Shown: piece after piece, positions 8,687 through 19,483 of the stretch
Layout of the letters: each line of letters begins with the position of its first letter
How positions within the stretch are numbered: the first letter of the stretch is position 1
Origin: Aurelia coerulea
Lineage: Eukaryota; Cnidaria; Scyphozoa; Semaeostomeae; Ulmaridae
NCBI GenBank assembly: GCA_039566865.1
Contig: CM076957.1
Location: 5,093,896 to 5,157,895 of the forward strand
Direction of reading: 5' to 3'
Length of the DNA: 64,000 bases
Translations under genes and position numbers: made by a program
The notes under the pieces: model-generated
Databases searched by the model: none
Told to the model about the DNA's origin: nothing
Seen by the model: the letters and a program-made list of their open reading frames with translations, nothing else

Positions 8687-11000
8687 TTTTTTTTTTTTTT
8701 TTTTTTTTTTTATATCATTCATCTAAAAAGTCCACAACGAGCTCCACAATCCACAATACCTATCCAACCACCACACAACACCACGGGAACGACACCAGGG
8801 GGAGCGAAAAACAACGACCACCCCATGGCCAAAAACACAAAGACACACAACGCCAACCCACATGCAACCAACTGCACACCACGAACGACCAGAAAACCAA
8901 TGGATAAAGGATATAATACACCAGATTCTGTCTGATACCGGATGTCGTGTCAAGGTTGGGAAGAACTCAAAAATTTTACGAGTGCGGCTCGTTTGAAGTT
9001 GAGATGCATAAGATGCATGACATCCAATATCAAACAGAACTTACAAGGAAAACAAAGAACATTCACGCAAAGGGACTTGGTGGTTGCTAAGAACATCGCT
9101 GAAATTTCAAAGGATCTCAAACAAACCGACCAGTTTCCTGGATGAAACGTAAAGTCAATTCGAGTATATTTTTGTTCAAGTCATCAGAAAAGTCTTGATC
9201 ACCATATAGTAAAAGCTGCGTCAAAGCATCATTTGAAAGGCCAGCGATTTGTACATACGGTTGCAATAATTGTACAATTCCAGCGAGAAGATCTCTTCGT
9301 TGAACATCAAAAGAAGGGCAGAGCAACAAAAAATGCTCCGTATCCTCGATGCCATCGTTTGTTGGACACATTGGGTTTATGGTATCCCTGAAATTATGCT
9401 TGAACTTGTGAAAATTTAACTTACTGAGACCAACCCTAAGTTGAGTAAGATAGGACAATCCTATTGGATCGTGTATTCCAAAAACAGATTTTGCAGGGGG
9501 TCGGATTATTGATAAGATCTTTTTCTTAAAAACAGCAACTGAGGGTGCAAGTCTCAATTCAGGCTCGAGCTTATTCCATTCGGATAGGCAGTTGGGATAA
9601 AAACTAGACTTAAATTTTTCTGTCCGTGCCTTTAATCGCCCAATGACATCCTGGTCGCGAAGACAGTACTGCGACTGATGAAGAGGAGGAATTGGATCTA
9701 CTGTATACTCAGGGCTAAAATTATTTACAAACTTGTAGAACAAGGTAAGGCGTCTACTCCATCGTCGGGAACTTAATGACTCCCAGCCAAGCTCCTTGTA
9801 CAGCTTCTCGCGAGATGTTCCCCTCCATGTTCCTGTTACAGCCAAAGCAGCAGAATACTGAACGGACTCTAGCTTTTCCATGGCATTTGGTAAAATGATA
9901 CTTTGACTGAATTCACATGCTTTGGCAGGAATATGGTAAATGACATCACCATAGTCCAGGTGTGGTCGAACGTAGAGCTTATATACTTCGTTAAGGGTAT
10001 GCCTGGGCAGATATTTGGAGAGATATTTCAGCAAACCAATGCCCTTTCTTGTCTTAGAGATAGCTGATTTAATATGAGCTGAAAAAGATTTTGAGTCAAG
10101 GATAATTCCTAAATGTTTATGTTCGTTTACCCTCTTCACAGGTATGACATTAAAAAGGATTACTGGGTGTTCAATTTCAATTTTCTTTTTTGAAAATTTT
10201 AATTCAACAGCTTGTTTTAACGGATCAGGATTAAATGACATTCTCCAAGCGTGAGCCCACTGACTTATCAAGTCCAGGTCATGATTCATATTATTGGCAG
10301 CTGTATTGGAATCTTCTACCACTGTGAACAATGATGTATCATCAGCAAATAACTTAGCATTGCACTTCAAGCTTACGGCTAGATCATTTATATACACAAG
10401 GAAAAACAAAGGTCCAAGAATAGAGCCCTGGGGCACCCCTGCCGAAATATCTCCCCAATTAGAACTCTGTCCATTCAGTACAGTTCTCTGCTTTCGATCC
10501 TTGAGGAAACTTTGGATTAAAGAGAGAAGTTGTCCCGAGACACCACATCGTTTTAATTTATAAATTAGACCATCGTGCCATACCCTATCAAATGCCTTAG
10601 AGATGTCAAGATACACAGAACGAACATCTAGAGGAGGGTTACAGTCAAACGCTTTAAATATTGTATGTGTTATTGAGAGTAACTGATTGATTGTTGAATC
10701 CCCTGGGCGAAATCCTGATTGATTTTGGTTAAGGAGTTCATGTGATACAAGATGTGAATAAAGAGAATCGTATATGAGTTTTTCAAGTATTTTCCCAAAA
10801 ATTGGTAAAAGAGAAATAGGACGGTAATTCCCTTTCACATTTTTCTCATTCTTCTTATGAACCGGCACTACATTTGCACATTTCCATATTTCGGGAAATA
10901 AACCACGCCTCAAACAATTTATGAAAATTATCTTGAGTGGCAGAACCAATGCAACATCGCTCAACTTTATCATCCTCACAGATATTTCGTCCCAGCCATG
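8687..11000 (-). mobile_element. Non-LTR retrotransposon, 5'-truncated, with poly-A tail
   Basis: On the - strand the order is RT coding region, about 400 bp of G/T-rich 3' sequence, then a run of 25 A (seen as T at 8687-8711). It lacks an endonuclease domain and first ORF, as expected from 5' truncation during target-primed reverse transcription. No clear target duplication was found. The 5' edge near 10985-11000 abuts a TTTCTTA-type element. Confidence 0.8.
9117..10979 (-). CDS. LINE reverse transcriptase (Jockey/CR1-like), truncated
   Basis: A 620-aa uninterrupted frame. Reverse transcriptase landmarks in order are NYRPISLLP (51-59), SGFRPGDS (88-95), LDISKAFDRVWH (124-135, catalytic Asp in motif A), GVPQGSILGP (181-190) and FADD (211-214, catalytic Asp pair). 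They are followed by thumb/connection sequence and a C-terminal Cys/His cluster (a Cys, then EHFLLLC near residue 570), as in CR1/Jockey-group elements. The N-terminal apurinic endonuclease domain is missing, so the ATG at 10979 is simply the first Met after truncation. With no internal stop over 620 codons, the insertion is young, and all catalytic motifs are intact. The element cannot initiate its own cycle without the missing 5' part. Confidence 0.9.
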   Translation of the reverse strand: MRMIKLSDVALVLPLKIIFINCLRRGLFPEIWKCANVVPVHKKNEKNVKGNYRPISLLPIFGKILEKLIYDSLYSHLVSHELLNQNQSGFRPGDSTINQLLSITHTIFKAFDCNPPLDVRSVYLDISKAFDRVWHDGLIYKLKRCGVSGQLLSLIQSFLKDRKQRTVLNGQSSNWGDISAGVPQGSILGPLFFLVYINDLAVSLKCNAKLFADDTSLFTVVEDSNTAANNMNHDLDLISQWAHAWRMSFNPDPLKQAVELKFSKKKIEIEHPVILFNVIPVKRVNEHKHLGIILDSKSFSAHIKSAISKTRKGIGLLKYLSKYLPRHTLNEVYKLYVRPHLDYGDVIYHIPAKACEFSQSIILPNAMEKLESVQYSAALAVTGTWRGTSREKLYKELGWESLSSRRWSRRLTLFYKFVNNFSPEYTVDPIPPLHQSQYCLRDQDVIGRLKARTEKFKSSFYPNCLSEWNKLEPELRLAPSVAVFKKKILSIIRPPAKSVFGIHDPIGLSYLTQLRVGLSKLNFHKFKHNFRDTINPMCPTNDGIEDTEHFLLLCPSFDVQRRDLLAGIVQLLQPYVQIAGLSNDALTQLLLYGDQDFSDDLNKNILELTLRFIQETGRFV

Positions 11001-11012
11001 TTTTTATTATAA

Positions 11013-11412
11013 GAAACTTGGATCAGCACTTAGTACTAAAAGTTTCTTAATTTCGCATGAAAATTTCGGTGTTTTAGTAGTAAAAGTTTCTTAATTAGTT
11101 TCTTATTTTTTTGGGCCTAAAATTGCGGTATTGTTCGAAGTTGAGCCTTCTTCTCGAGAAAGGGCTTCCATTTTGCATTGACATTGTCATCAAGAAGAAG
11201 CCATGCACATCAAGGCAAAAATTTACCAATTTTGCAGTTAAAAGTAAAGAAAAGACGAAGGCACCTTTGTTAGAGAGACATAGAATAAGAGAGACATACA
11301 GATATAACGTTTTAGAGTTTCTTAACTGTTCTTGAGCGTAGTACTAGAGTTTCTTAAATTTTTGGTCATCGTAGTACTAGTTTCTTATAAACCAGTTTCT
11401 TGTAAAAAAAAC
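11013..11412. mobile_element. TTTCTTA-type element
   Basis: Ends ATTATAAGAAAC and GTTTCTTGTAAAAAAAAC, with at least six internal GTTTCTTA words. It lies just 5' of the truncated LINE. Confidence 0.5.
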
Positions 11413-12300
11413 GTGTAATCCGTTTTCAGCATGATTAAACAGTGCTAGTGTTAATAAGAAACTCTTTTCAAGAATTCAACTAAGAACTAAACCAGTAAGA
11501 ACCTCGACTGAGAACTTGGATATTGCTCAAGAAACTTGTTTATTTTGTCTGAGAAGGTAATTCGCATACTGGCGCTGTATTCTGGTAAAACTCACGAAAT
11601 GCTTGGGAAGTTACCTATCAATGAATACAACGAACATGTAAGAAGGATGCGGAGAAACTGCAAAAACCTTGTACCCATGATCTGCTAATTTCAACTGTTT
11701 ACTGAAAGCTAAAAGAGACTTTCAGTACTGGGTGGGAAAATTTATTGGTTTCTTGAAAACTCTTCGATTGTTGTTCTACTTGACTGATCAGCTGCCTAAA
11801 AGTTCTTAGAAAACTAACAATAATCTTGAAAAAATGCTAACAAAGAGCTTTTTGAAATAATTTTGATGGGAACGTCATTGAGCTAATTACTGCACTCAAA
11901 GAGTTCATTTTGTTGGAGAAATTTCCCTTAGCAACCAATCTCATTCTGTGAAATGATGCATCAACACAGGCGAGCAAGGTGGCTGCCATGCCACACACAT
12001 TATATTTTCCAATCTCGGCCTGTTCTCATCTGCAGTCCCTCTATTTTCCAGAAGTTTATTATTCACAATTTAGCGCAAACCTCAAGATCAACGTGCTTTG
12101 CACAAGTCAACTTAGAGGTCTAGTCCGAACAAAACATTGAATTCAGACTATTGCTGAACAAATTAAAAGTCTAGGCCTACTTTTGAAGCAAAATCGGCTA
12201 TGATTCAAATAAAATGCACAGAAAGTTAAAAAATGCAAGGCTTGAATTGAAAATTGATTTTAAGCAGCTACGAAAAAGTAAGCTGATAAACTTCTTGATC
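11413..12300. other. No gene recognised
   Basis: AT-rich sequence within the 7.6-kb element. Scattered AAGAAACT/AAGAACC words occur at 11450-11530. No convincing open frame. Confidence 0.5.
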
Positions 12301-12317
12301 AAAGATGAGAGACGTAC

Positions 12318-12511
12318 CTTTCTCTCGTTGAATGCAGTTTTTCATCCAGCATTTTGAGCGCGCAGGCTCCGCGACCATGATTCGTTCTTTCCGTAGAGTG
12401 GCCGCGCGTGCTCAAACCGCTGGAGCGTTTGACCTTTGAGATGTCATACACCTCAGGAGGGCCTCCGCTGAACGACCAGCTTTGAACTCGCGTTGTTGCA
12501 AGGCTTGATGT
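12318..12511 (-). CDS. Possible coding exon, unknown
   Basis: A local island richer in G+C than its surroundings is open on the - strand for at least 64 codons, then meets a consensus donor (GAGAAAG then GTACGTCT, GT at 12316-12317). The peptide is basic and Ser/Arg-rich (for example TRGHSTERTNHGRGACALKMLDEKL). No domain recognised. It abuts the CAGGGG inverted-repeat end at 12512. It may be a captured host exon or a chance frame. Confidence 0.25.
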
Positions 12512-15500
12512 CAGGGGGGGTTCCGCTAGTATCCCAGCATGCAAGGCGGCAAGATTTTTCAAGGCTTGCTCTGGTGCCGAAGCAATGGCGCCGAAACGGA
12601 GGTGTTTCAGAGCGAGGAGATATTATGGAATAATGAAGAAAATGATGTTGAGGTACGTAAAAACATAGTTATTTCTGATAGTTTATTTATTAAGCTGTGT
12701 AACGATCACTTTTTTGATGAATTTATCCCATAAACTTAAATGTTGCAACAGGTTTCCGCTGACGGCTTTTTAGGCCCTTGGATCTACAGCGCGAGTGTTT
12801 ACGTTTTTTCAAATGTAATTCCACCAGAACTATGGAACTTATAGCATCAAGCATGCTATATGTGCAACTTCGAACCCAAAGGAACTTATTTCTTTCAAAG
12901 GTCCCGCAAGGTCCCAACCTTAAGTCAGGGAATGGGCAAGGTTTTGTTGGGGCACTTTTCTCGTCAAACCAACGCAAGAAATTATAATGGCCTTGCTTGC
13001 TAATAAAAGATTAAATTTGAACCCTTCTCATAAAAAGAAATCTTTTGTGCTGCTTCGACTCTTCAATACATTTTTGACAAATAAAAGCTTCCACACCATG
13101 TACAGAAGGTCAACATGCATTTTTCACTCATTTTTATCTGAGCCTTGCAGGTTATAAGTTCCAATGATGGTCTTACATTATTATTTATTCAGACTCAATT
13201 TTTTACAGCATATTGAAAAAGCTCAAGATTTAGAATTCATTTATTTTTGTTGAAAGGACATCAAAAGGACCTGGCAAGGTTCAAATTATTATCAAAATTC
13301 ATAATTAATCACAGGCATTTTTTTCAGAAATCCTTGGCATCTTTTTACTGTGCTTTCAGCTCTTTCCTTTATTGTATTACTCAGAAGATATTTGAAAAAT
13401 GTTTAAATGTTGGAAAGGTTTCAATGATTCTGCTTTTACATGTTCATTAGGACGCAAGTACTAGACATGAAGATTGCTATGGAGCCTTTAAGAGACTTGT
13501 AAGAAACTCCAAGTACACTCAAATTTTGAGAACCTTTCATTACTGGCTCAAATTCTTTCTGCAGTAATAAGAAAATATGTGCATCTCCATAACGTCAATC
13601 AATATTGTTTTACAGTTTAAAAATCTTTTTCTTGTGACTTATGAAAATTAAAGCTACCAATTGAAGTTTCATAGCTTCTTTCCTAGGTAGGATGGCTTTT
13701 AAATTTGTGACAAATTAAGCCTACAATTTCTTAAAGGCAGTTTCCTTTTAAAAAGATGAATTCTTTATCAAAGATTTCAAGCAAATTAGTCTTTTGACAT
13801 ATTGAATCTCCAAAATACAAAACCCAGTTAAAAGGAAGACCCAGTTGTAGTTGTACCAACCTTAGCCCAGTTGCCATGATTAAAGGAAAATTTAACATAA
13901 TCCAGTCCAGAGGGTATACCTTGAAGAAACTTGGCATTCCTTCACTATTCTATGCATTGGTTTAGGACCTTCATTGCTTCATAACAAAGCATAGCTCTGT
14001 ATTTTGAGTAAAATGAGAATGCAAAAACAGGAAACTTTCAATATTTGTAGGGAGACAGTTCTTTGTGTTGAGTGATTTGAAATGTAAACTTTGTTTCTAG
14101 GTTGCCAATTGTTGTATAAAAAAACTGAGAAGATTTACGAAGGTTGCAACAATAAATTTTATCAAACACAGAAACCAATGTGGAAAGAAGATGGGGTTGA
14201 ACGTAAAATTTGAACAGATGAAAATTTCTTGCATACAGATGAAGTCCTGATGACAGTGGAGCACAAATACAAATATGAGTAGAGAATTAACAATGATGAA
14301 AACAAACTCTTCGCAAACAAGCATTCCTAATTTTGCGTAATTCTTGTAATACTATGTAACACTTGTAACTGAACTGATATGAATTATTAAATATTAACCA
14401 AATGATCAATTATAATCAAACAGTTGTCATGCTCTGAAGATGCTTACAAGGGCAAAAGTAGTCTGCACTGAAAGACAGACAAAAAAGTGCTAAAACCAAA
14501 GAGATGTCTGTGTTCTTTGCGTAGTTAGGTCCTCTTCAACCCTACATTCACTATGTAATCAAACAGTTTGATATATTGTCATTTTTGCATATGGGAAGGG
14601 GATCTGCGAGTCACCAATTTTTGTGAAGAAAATAAATGTATGGCTGCTAGCCAAGCATCATCTTTCATTGCAGCTATTGTGGAAATGTAAAATATCCTTT
14701 CAGTTCAGAATATATACATTAATTTTTTATAAGAATGTTTTGTAAGCTTTTGCTGGTAAAAAATTGAGTGTACGCAGTTGTTTCTAATTTCGTTTCCTAA
14801 ATTTTTGTTTCCTAATCCCATGAAATGATTTAAAAATTTCTTAGCTCAATGTAACCAAAAGACTTCAGTCTTCCCTTATTATGTACAAGTCAAACTACTG
14901 TCAAATCAATACCTGAACATCGTCCCTCTCCCCCAGGGCTATTCTCAGGCAATTGATCATACATATGATCCTGGGGGCAGGGCATTTGAACCAAAATGAA
15001 AAATTACATCACATGATTTTAAATCTTATTGTGCAGCTTTGTGTGGCTATATCCACATTGTTAAGTCTGTAAGACAGGGACATTTGATGGGAGTTGCTAG
15101 CCAAAGTGGAGAATACGCCAAAGATATTTGGCGTAACATACATGTTTTCCAGCGTGGCCGATGGAGAGGGGGGTTGGGTGATATCAAGGAATCGATTTGA
15201 CATTTACATGATGAGGCATAAAGTTTGTCTGAGATGCGTGTGAAGGCTGGTCATTTATTATTGACTGTAGTCCAGGATTTGTCAGTCACTAAATCCATTA
15301 TCAGCACCTTCAAAACTGCTTGCATCAATTTCTCTTTCAACAACTCTTTGCGTGGCTTCATTCAGTTATCTTTCGCTTGTGAACAATGTTACACACACAG
15401 TCAATGTTTCGAAATGATGGATTGCTTTGCCTTGAAAAACTCTACCACGTCGATGTGATATGCTTTGGATAAGGATAAGGACTAATTTGTTACATGGATG

Positions 15501-15897
15501 CTTAAGTTAGGAACTGCTTTTATATTGCATTTTCTGTGATCCAAGCAAAGTACGTAGAACTGCAAGCCAGGAACAATGTCATTGATTGATGATGGGCCTA
15601 AGCGTTTTGATTTGAAGCCATCGAGGACAGCAAGTCGCTTTCAAAATCGAGAGAAACCAGATCAATCTTGCGAGACAGGCTAAAACACCTAGCAAATACC
15701 ACTGTCTGAATATGAAATGTTTCTTTGCTGCTAAAATAAGTTTAAATGAAACCAGGCTGTACGATGACAGACATTTGCTTGGTTGCTTCTTCGTCTGGCC
15801 GCCGTGTAGCAGAAATCTACATGACTGACGGCGGCAACCGATTCGCATATATCATTCATTGCTGTTGCATGCCGGGATACTAGCGGAACCCCCCCTG
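12512..15897. mobile_element. 3.4-kb TIR pair (CAGGGG ends), no transposase seen
   Basis: An inverted repeat of about 33 bp begins CAGGGGGGGTTCCGCTAGTA at 12512, with its complement ending at 15897. The CAGGGG terminus is hAT-like, but the flanks (CTTGATGT / GCCAAAAA) show no duplication. The 3.3-kb interior is AT-rich. The only suggestive frames are at the left end (12539-12652, followed by a GTACGTAA donor-like site) and at the right end on the - strand (15579-15848), neither recognisable. It is either a large non-autonomous element or two ends brought together by rearrangement. Confidence 0.5.
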
Positions 15898-16062
15898 GCC
15901 AAAAATGATAAAATTAAAATGAAATAACGTAGGAAAGAAAGTCCTTTCTTCTTCCTTTTCCAAATTTTCAATTTCTTCTAATTTTGAGGCTCTGGTACCC
16001 AGGGTAAGCATAGTCATGAACACAAGAACTGCAATGTGGCATTCGAAAGGTATTCATACCTG

Positions 16063-16266
16063 TGGACATGCTCCAAGTCTCGCTCTTGATCAATTAATGC
16101 AGGAGGGGAAAGGAGGAAAGGGGGAGGGCACGGAGAAAGGAAGAAAGAAGGAAAGGGAAGAGAAAGGGGAACGAGAGCCTCCTTCCCTTTCTTTCTTTCT
16201 TCCCCCCTCTTTCCTCCTTTCCCCTCCCGTATCTATTGATCAAGAGCGAGACTTGGAGCAAGTCCA
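16063..16266. mobile_element. 204-bp hairpin element with 9-bp TSD
   Basis: TIRs of about 60 bp begin TGGACATGCTCCAAGTCTCG. The 9-bp duplication TCATACCTG (16054-16062, 16267-16275) is perfect, and the empty duplicate has TTATACCTG once (4879-4887). The interior is a polypurine tract followed by its polypyrimidine complement (about 16100-16230). Related to the hairpin at 28978-29207 (TAGACTTGCTCCAAGTC). Confidence 0.85.
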
Positions 16267-16275
16267 TCATACCTG

Positions 16276-17076
16276 CAGCGTTGATTTGACAATCAAAAAC
16301 AATCAGATGGTTGTAGTTGCAATTAAGCAATGCTCAAATTTTGAACGACAGACTCGCTATTGTTTTGATTGGCAAAAGAATGCAAGGATACTTCTGCATG
16401 CCATGTGCATGGCTGCATGCCTCATTTTACCTGCATAATCTAACTACATAATTTGAATCCGTATTCCTTACTGTGCAGGGTACAATCTGCTATTGTTTAT
16501 AAAAGATAAATGATTTCCCGGCACTGTGGACTTGTTTAAGCCAGTACTGGAGTTTCTTAATTTTTTGGCGATCTGAGAGTTGAGTTTCTTTTGGGCAGCT
16601 TCTTATAAAAAAAATGTATGTAGGCCATAACGGACAAAAACTAAGATAGGCTTCATAATATGCTAGCATTTGGTCTTCACGGTGCCCGTGCTCTGAGTAC
16701 TGAGAATTGGATAATTCTAGAAAACTTTCAGAACTGGGTTTCGAGACTCCCTGATTCCCTGGACTCTTCCTGTTCCTTGATTCTACATTTCCCCGCCCTT
16801 TCATTTTGATTTTGACATTTCATCATTAGAAATTCATTCTTGTCAACAGGAAAAAACAATTCTCAATTGCGTCATATGTGGGTAACTGCGTCATCGTATA
16901 GCATTGTGCATACCTTCAGGTGGAGGCGGAATTGACGGAATTACATTCGTCGCTATGAAATCCGAACTTTCTAGTGCTGATTCATAATTGTTCTGAATAA
17001 ACGAAGCGAAAGGTTTGGCCTTTCATTGACTTTGCACGTCAGTTTGGAGTCATATACAAATCAGAACCAAACAAAA
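16276..17076. repeat. 5' flank of the second MS4A-like gene; duplicated segment
   Basis: The left part (to about 16345) continues duplication copy 2, matching 4885-4965. The right part (about 16850-17076) matches 5786-6020 in inverted orientation, including 'ATTACATTCGTCGCT', 'TGAATAAACGAAGCGAAA' and 'GACTTTGCACGTCAGTTT'. The latter is therefore a conserved promoter-proximal block shared by the gene copies. A TATA-like ATATACAAAT lies about 30 bp before the start codon, which is too close to be a sure promoter element. Confidence 0.55.
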
Positions 17077-17328
17077 ATGAAGATGGAAGAGATCTCTCTA
17101 AGGAACGAAGAACCACAGAAAGACAATGACAATGTTTTTGTTGCCTCGAACAGCTCAATATTTCGGATCAAATTGTTCAATATTTTGCTTGGAGTTTGCT
17201 TGATTTTTCTTGGAGTTACTCTTCTCACTGGAATTTTCCTTTTCTTCAAGCTGAAAAAATTTAGCCTCTCGAATCATTCACTTGAAGATGCTATACTCTC
17301 AGTTATGTATATCATTGTTGCAATTTGG
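17077..17328 (+). CDS. MS4A-like gene 2, exon 1
   Basis: Eighty-four codons; starts MKMEEISLRN and ends AIW before GTGAGT. The start is chosen because the same MKMEEIS begins both - strand copies; an in-frame ATG upstream (17026) is not conserved. The N-terminus is cytosolic, polar and acidic. TM1 spans about residues 31-57, followed by a short loop (KKFSLSNHSLED), and TM2 begins at about 71. The donor falls inside TM2 exactly as in the complete gene at 30565, where exon 1 ends GGIW. The family is the membrane-spanning 4-domain (MS4A/CD20) group, by topology and exon structure rather than strong sequence identity. Confidence 0.75.
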
Positions 17329-17581
17329 GTGAGTACATATATTATTTTGTTGAATAAGAAACCGCATAAAAGAAGCCCAACCAGTTCAGCACAAGTTCCC
17401 GATCAGATCACGGCCTCGAATCTCTAATCTCGTCCGAATGTTTTCAGTTGTTCAATCGAATCGGGAGTTCCATCACCATATGGTAATTCACAAATCTCGC
17501 GATCTGATTGGTATTCTAGGGAGCTAACAAGAGTTTGGGCCTAAATGGTAGACTCGTTACATAAGTCCCTCTAACTTTCGC

Positions 17582-17615
<34 letters not shown>

Positions 17616-17616
17616 A
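17582..17616 (+). repeat. (GTT)n microsatellite
   Basis: About eleven uninterrupted TGT/GTT units in intron 1 of the second MS4A-like gene. Confidence 0.95.
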
Positions 17617-18082
17617 TCGCTTCTGTTGTAGCGACAAGACTGTAGGGCTGAAGTCAGCAAATATAGAAAATATATATCTCAACTGAAAGCACTCATCAAA
17701 AGCAATCAAATGGTGCACGTTTGAGATGAGACATTTTCAACTTTTTGTTGACTACTCGCCAAATATGGCATTACTGTGGTCACATGACCAGATGTAGAGC
17801 AATGAAATGCTACGAATTTAATTTAATGGCCAATGAAGTTTTTTTAAAAAACCCCAAAAACTAGTGGCTACGTTCTAGCGTAGTGCAGCAAAGTGGGGGG
17901 GGGGGGAGAGGGTACAGATTTTGTGAAGATTTTGATTTGAGATCTTTTAGATCTTTATATATTTAAAGGTTGTGAAACATTTGAAAGTGTGTGAGATCTT
18001 TGAAGCTATTGCCCCATTGCAACAAGACATAAACAAGAATAACACTTTAAAACTTAAACGTCATTATGTTATCTCTCGACAG

Positions 18083-18142
18083 ATTATCATCAGTGGAATA
18101 GTATGCGCAAATGCCGCCATATGCACCAAAAGTCGTGCAATG
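18083..18142 (+). CDS. MS4A-like gene 2, exon 2 (60 nt)
   Basis: Twenty codons between a CTCTCGACAG acceptor and a GTATGTAT donor, phase 0 on both sides. The peptide IIISGIVCANAAICTKSRAM completes TM2. The complete gene has an exon of exactly the same length, phase and character (ILIGGIIGVCSASNPTNTCL) at 39730-39789. This is the segment after 'GGI' that characterises MS4A proteins. Too short to find by reading-frame length; found by matching exon structure. Confidence 0.75.
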
Positions 18143-19071
18143 GTATGTATTCTCTTCTCCTTGCAGACGAAATTACAATCCCAAAAGAGGATGGGGACTT
18201 GCCTAATTCAATGATACATGCGATATTTGAAACTATCCGAAGAGTAGCTTTTTATGCATTATTCAGATATCAAAATGTATTTTTAGTTTGAAGACCCAAA
18301 ATATGCCTGCATACTTATCATCAACACAATCAACACCCTGACTGAACAGATATCGTGGCCTTTTAGCAACTGAACAAAATAGGTATTTAGGAACACCCTG
18401 AAAATTACTCTGCACATACCTGCCGTGAAATTTGGCAACTTTCTCACTCAGAAATTTATAGGGCACTTCGTTTAAATCTCCCATCGAATTTTGTTTATAT
18501 CTTGATTATCTTTAAAATGGTACCATTTGAATTTTTGTTGAAAGAATTCATGGACAATTTTGAAAAATCGAAGTCGTCTTGAATCCTAAATCAATAGAGA
18601 AGAATATTACAATCTTCAAAACAAAAATAGTTCACGAATTATTAGTTTATCTTTCGCTCAGAATTAAAGGGGCTTATTAGAGAGGGGGCTTGATAGGGAA
18701 GGGGGCTTAATAGAGCTTTTGCGCAATGGGGGGGGGTATGAATTTATGGCTTTTGTTTGAAAATTTTGGTTCATTAGAGCCATAATTAGGCTAGAGGCTA
18801 GAGGAATCACATAGTGGCAACAAATTTCGAGCTTTTATCTGGCAAAGTGACATTTTTTGACAAGCAGATTTATGATGTAAACTAACAAATTCAATCATCT
18901 GGGAGCGCTGCACACTGGGTTTACCCAGAAAATGTTTTGTCGAAATGTTTACGTTGTGGCCAATAGGAACTTTTCCAGGCAATGCAATGCCTTTGTGTAA
19001 GAATCCTCTAAAGTCCCGAAATCATGAAATCATGAAAATTCAGAAATGGTAACAGTTGCGTGACAAATTGG

Positions 19072-19456
19072 CCCGGGGGGGTACTTGACTAGGGAAGTGA
19101 CGGGGGTGTGCGGAAAACCTCTCCACACCCTGCACCCTGTCGCATAAAAAATAGGCCAAAAGTACACCCTGTCGCATAAAAATTTTGCATCTCAAATATA
19201 GCGTAGAACGCAATTTTTGCTTGTGATACCCTCCTGTCGCATAAAAATTTTGCATCTCAAATATAGTGTAGACCGCAATTTTTACTTGTGATACCCTGTC
19301 GCATAAATTTTTTACCTATCATAATACCCTGTCGCATAATTTTCGTTAGAAAAGGACACCCTGTCGCATAATTTTTACCGTAAAAGGACACCCTGTTGAG
19401 CGGCACATCCCGTCAGGTCAAGTATGGGAGTACCCCCCCCCCCCCTCCCCCCCGGG
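19072..19456. mobile_element. Poly-G TIR element, 385 bp
   Basis: Ends CCCGGGGGGGTACTTGACT and inverse; 8-bp duplication CAAATTGG (19064-19071, 19457-19464). The interior is seven copies of ACCCTGTCGCATAAA-type words. Confidence 0.85.
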
Positions 19457-19483
19457 CAAATTGGTTGGTATGTTTTACGGGTG

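Larger units (their letters stand above)
8377..16006. mobile_element. 7.6-kb composite element with 9-bp TSD
   Basis: Both ends carry the 19-bp inverted repeat TACCCTGGGTACCAGAGCC. They are bounded by a perfect 9-bp duplication AGCATAGTC (8368-8376, 16007-16015). The unoccupied duplicate reads AGCTTAGTC at 4832-4840 in otherwise matching context, so the whole 7630 bp entered as a unit or grew in place after entry. Inside are a LINE (8687 to about 11000), a TTTCTTA-type element (about 11013-11412) and a 3.4-kb CAGGGG-ended TIR pair (12512-15897). No transposase-like frame is visible. A lone end of the same family lies at about 23067-23165. Confidence 0.75.

Noticed and set aside
8590..8953. 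Overlapping open frames on both strands (76 and 105 codons)
   Set aside because: They span the poly-T (LINE tail) and simple G/T-rich 3' sequence; composition only.
16016..16438. 140-codon frame with Lys/Glu-rich and Pro/Ser-rich segments
   Set aside because: It runs through the polypurine/polypyrimidine arms of the 16063-16266 hairpin insertion; the paralogous empty site shows it is not a gene.
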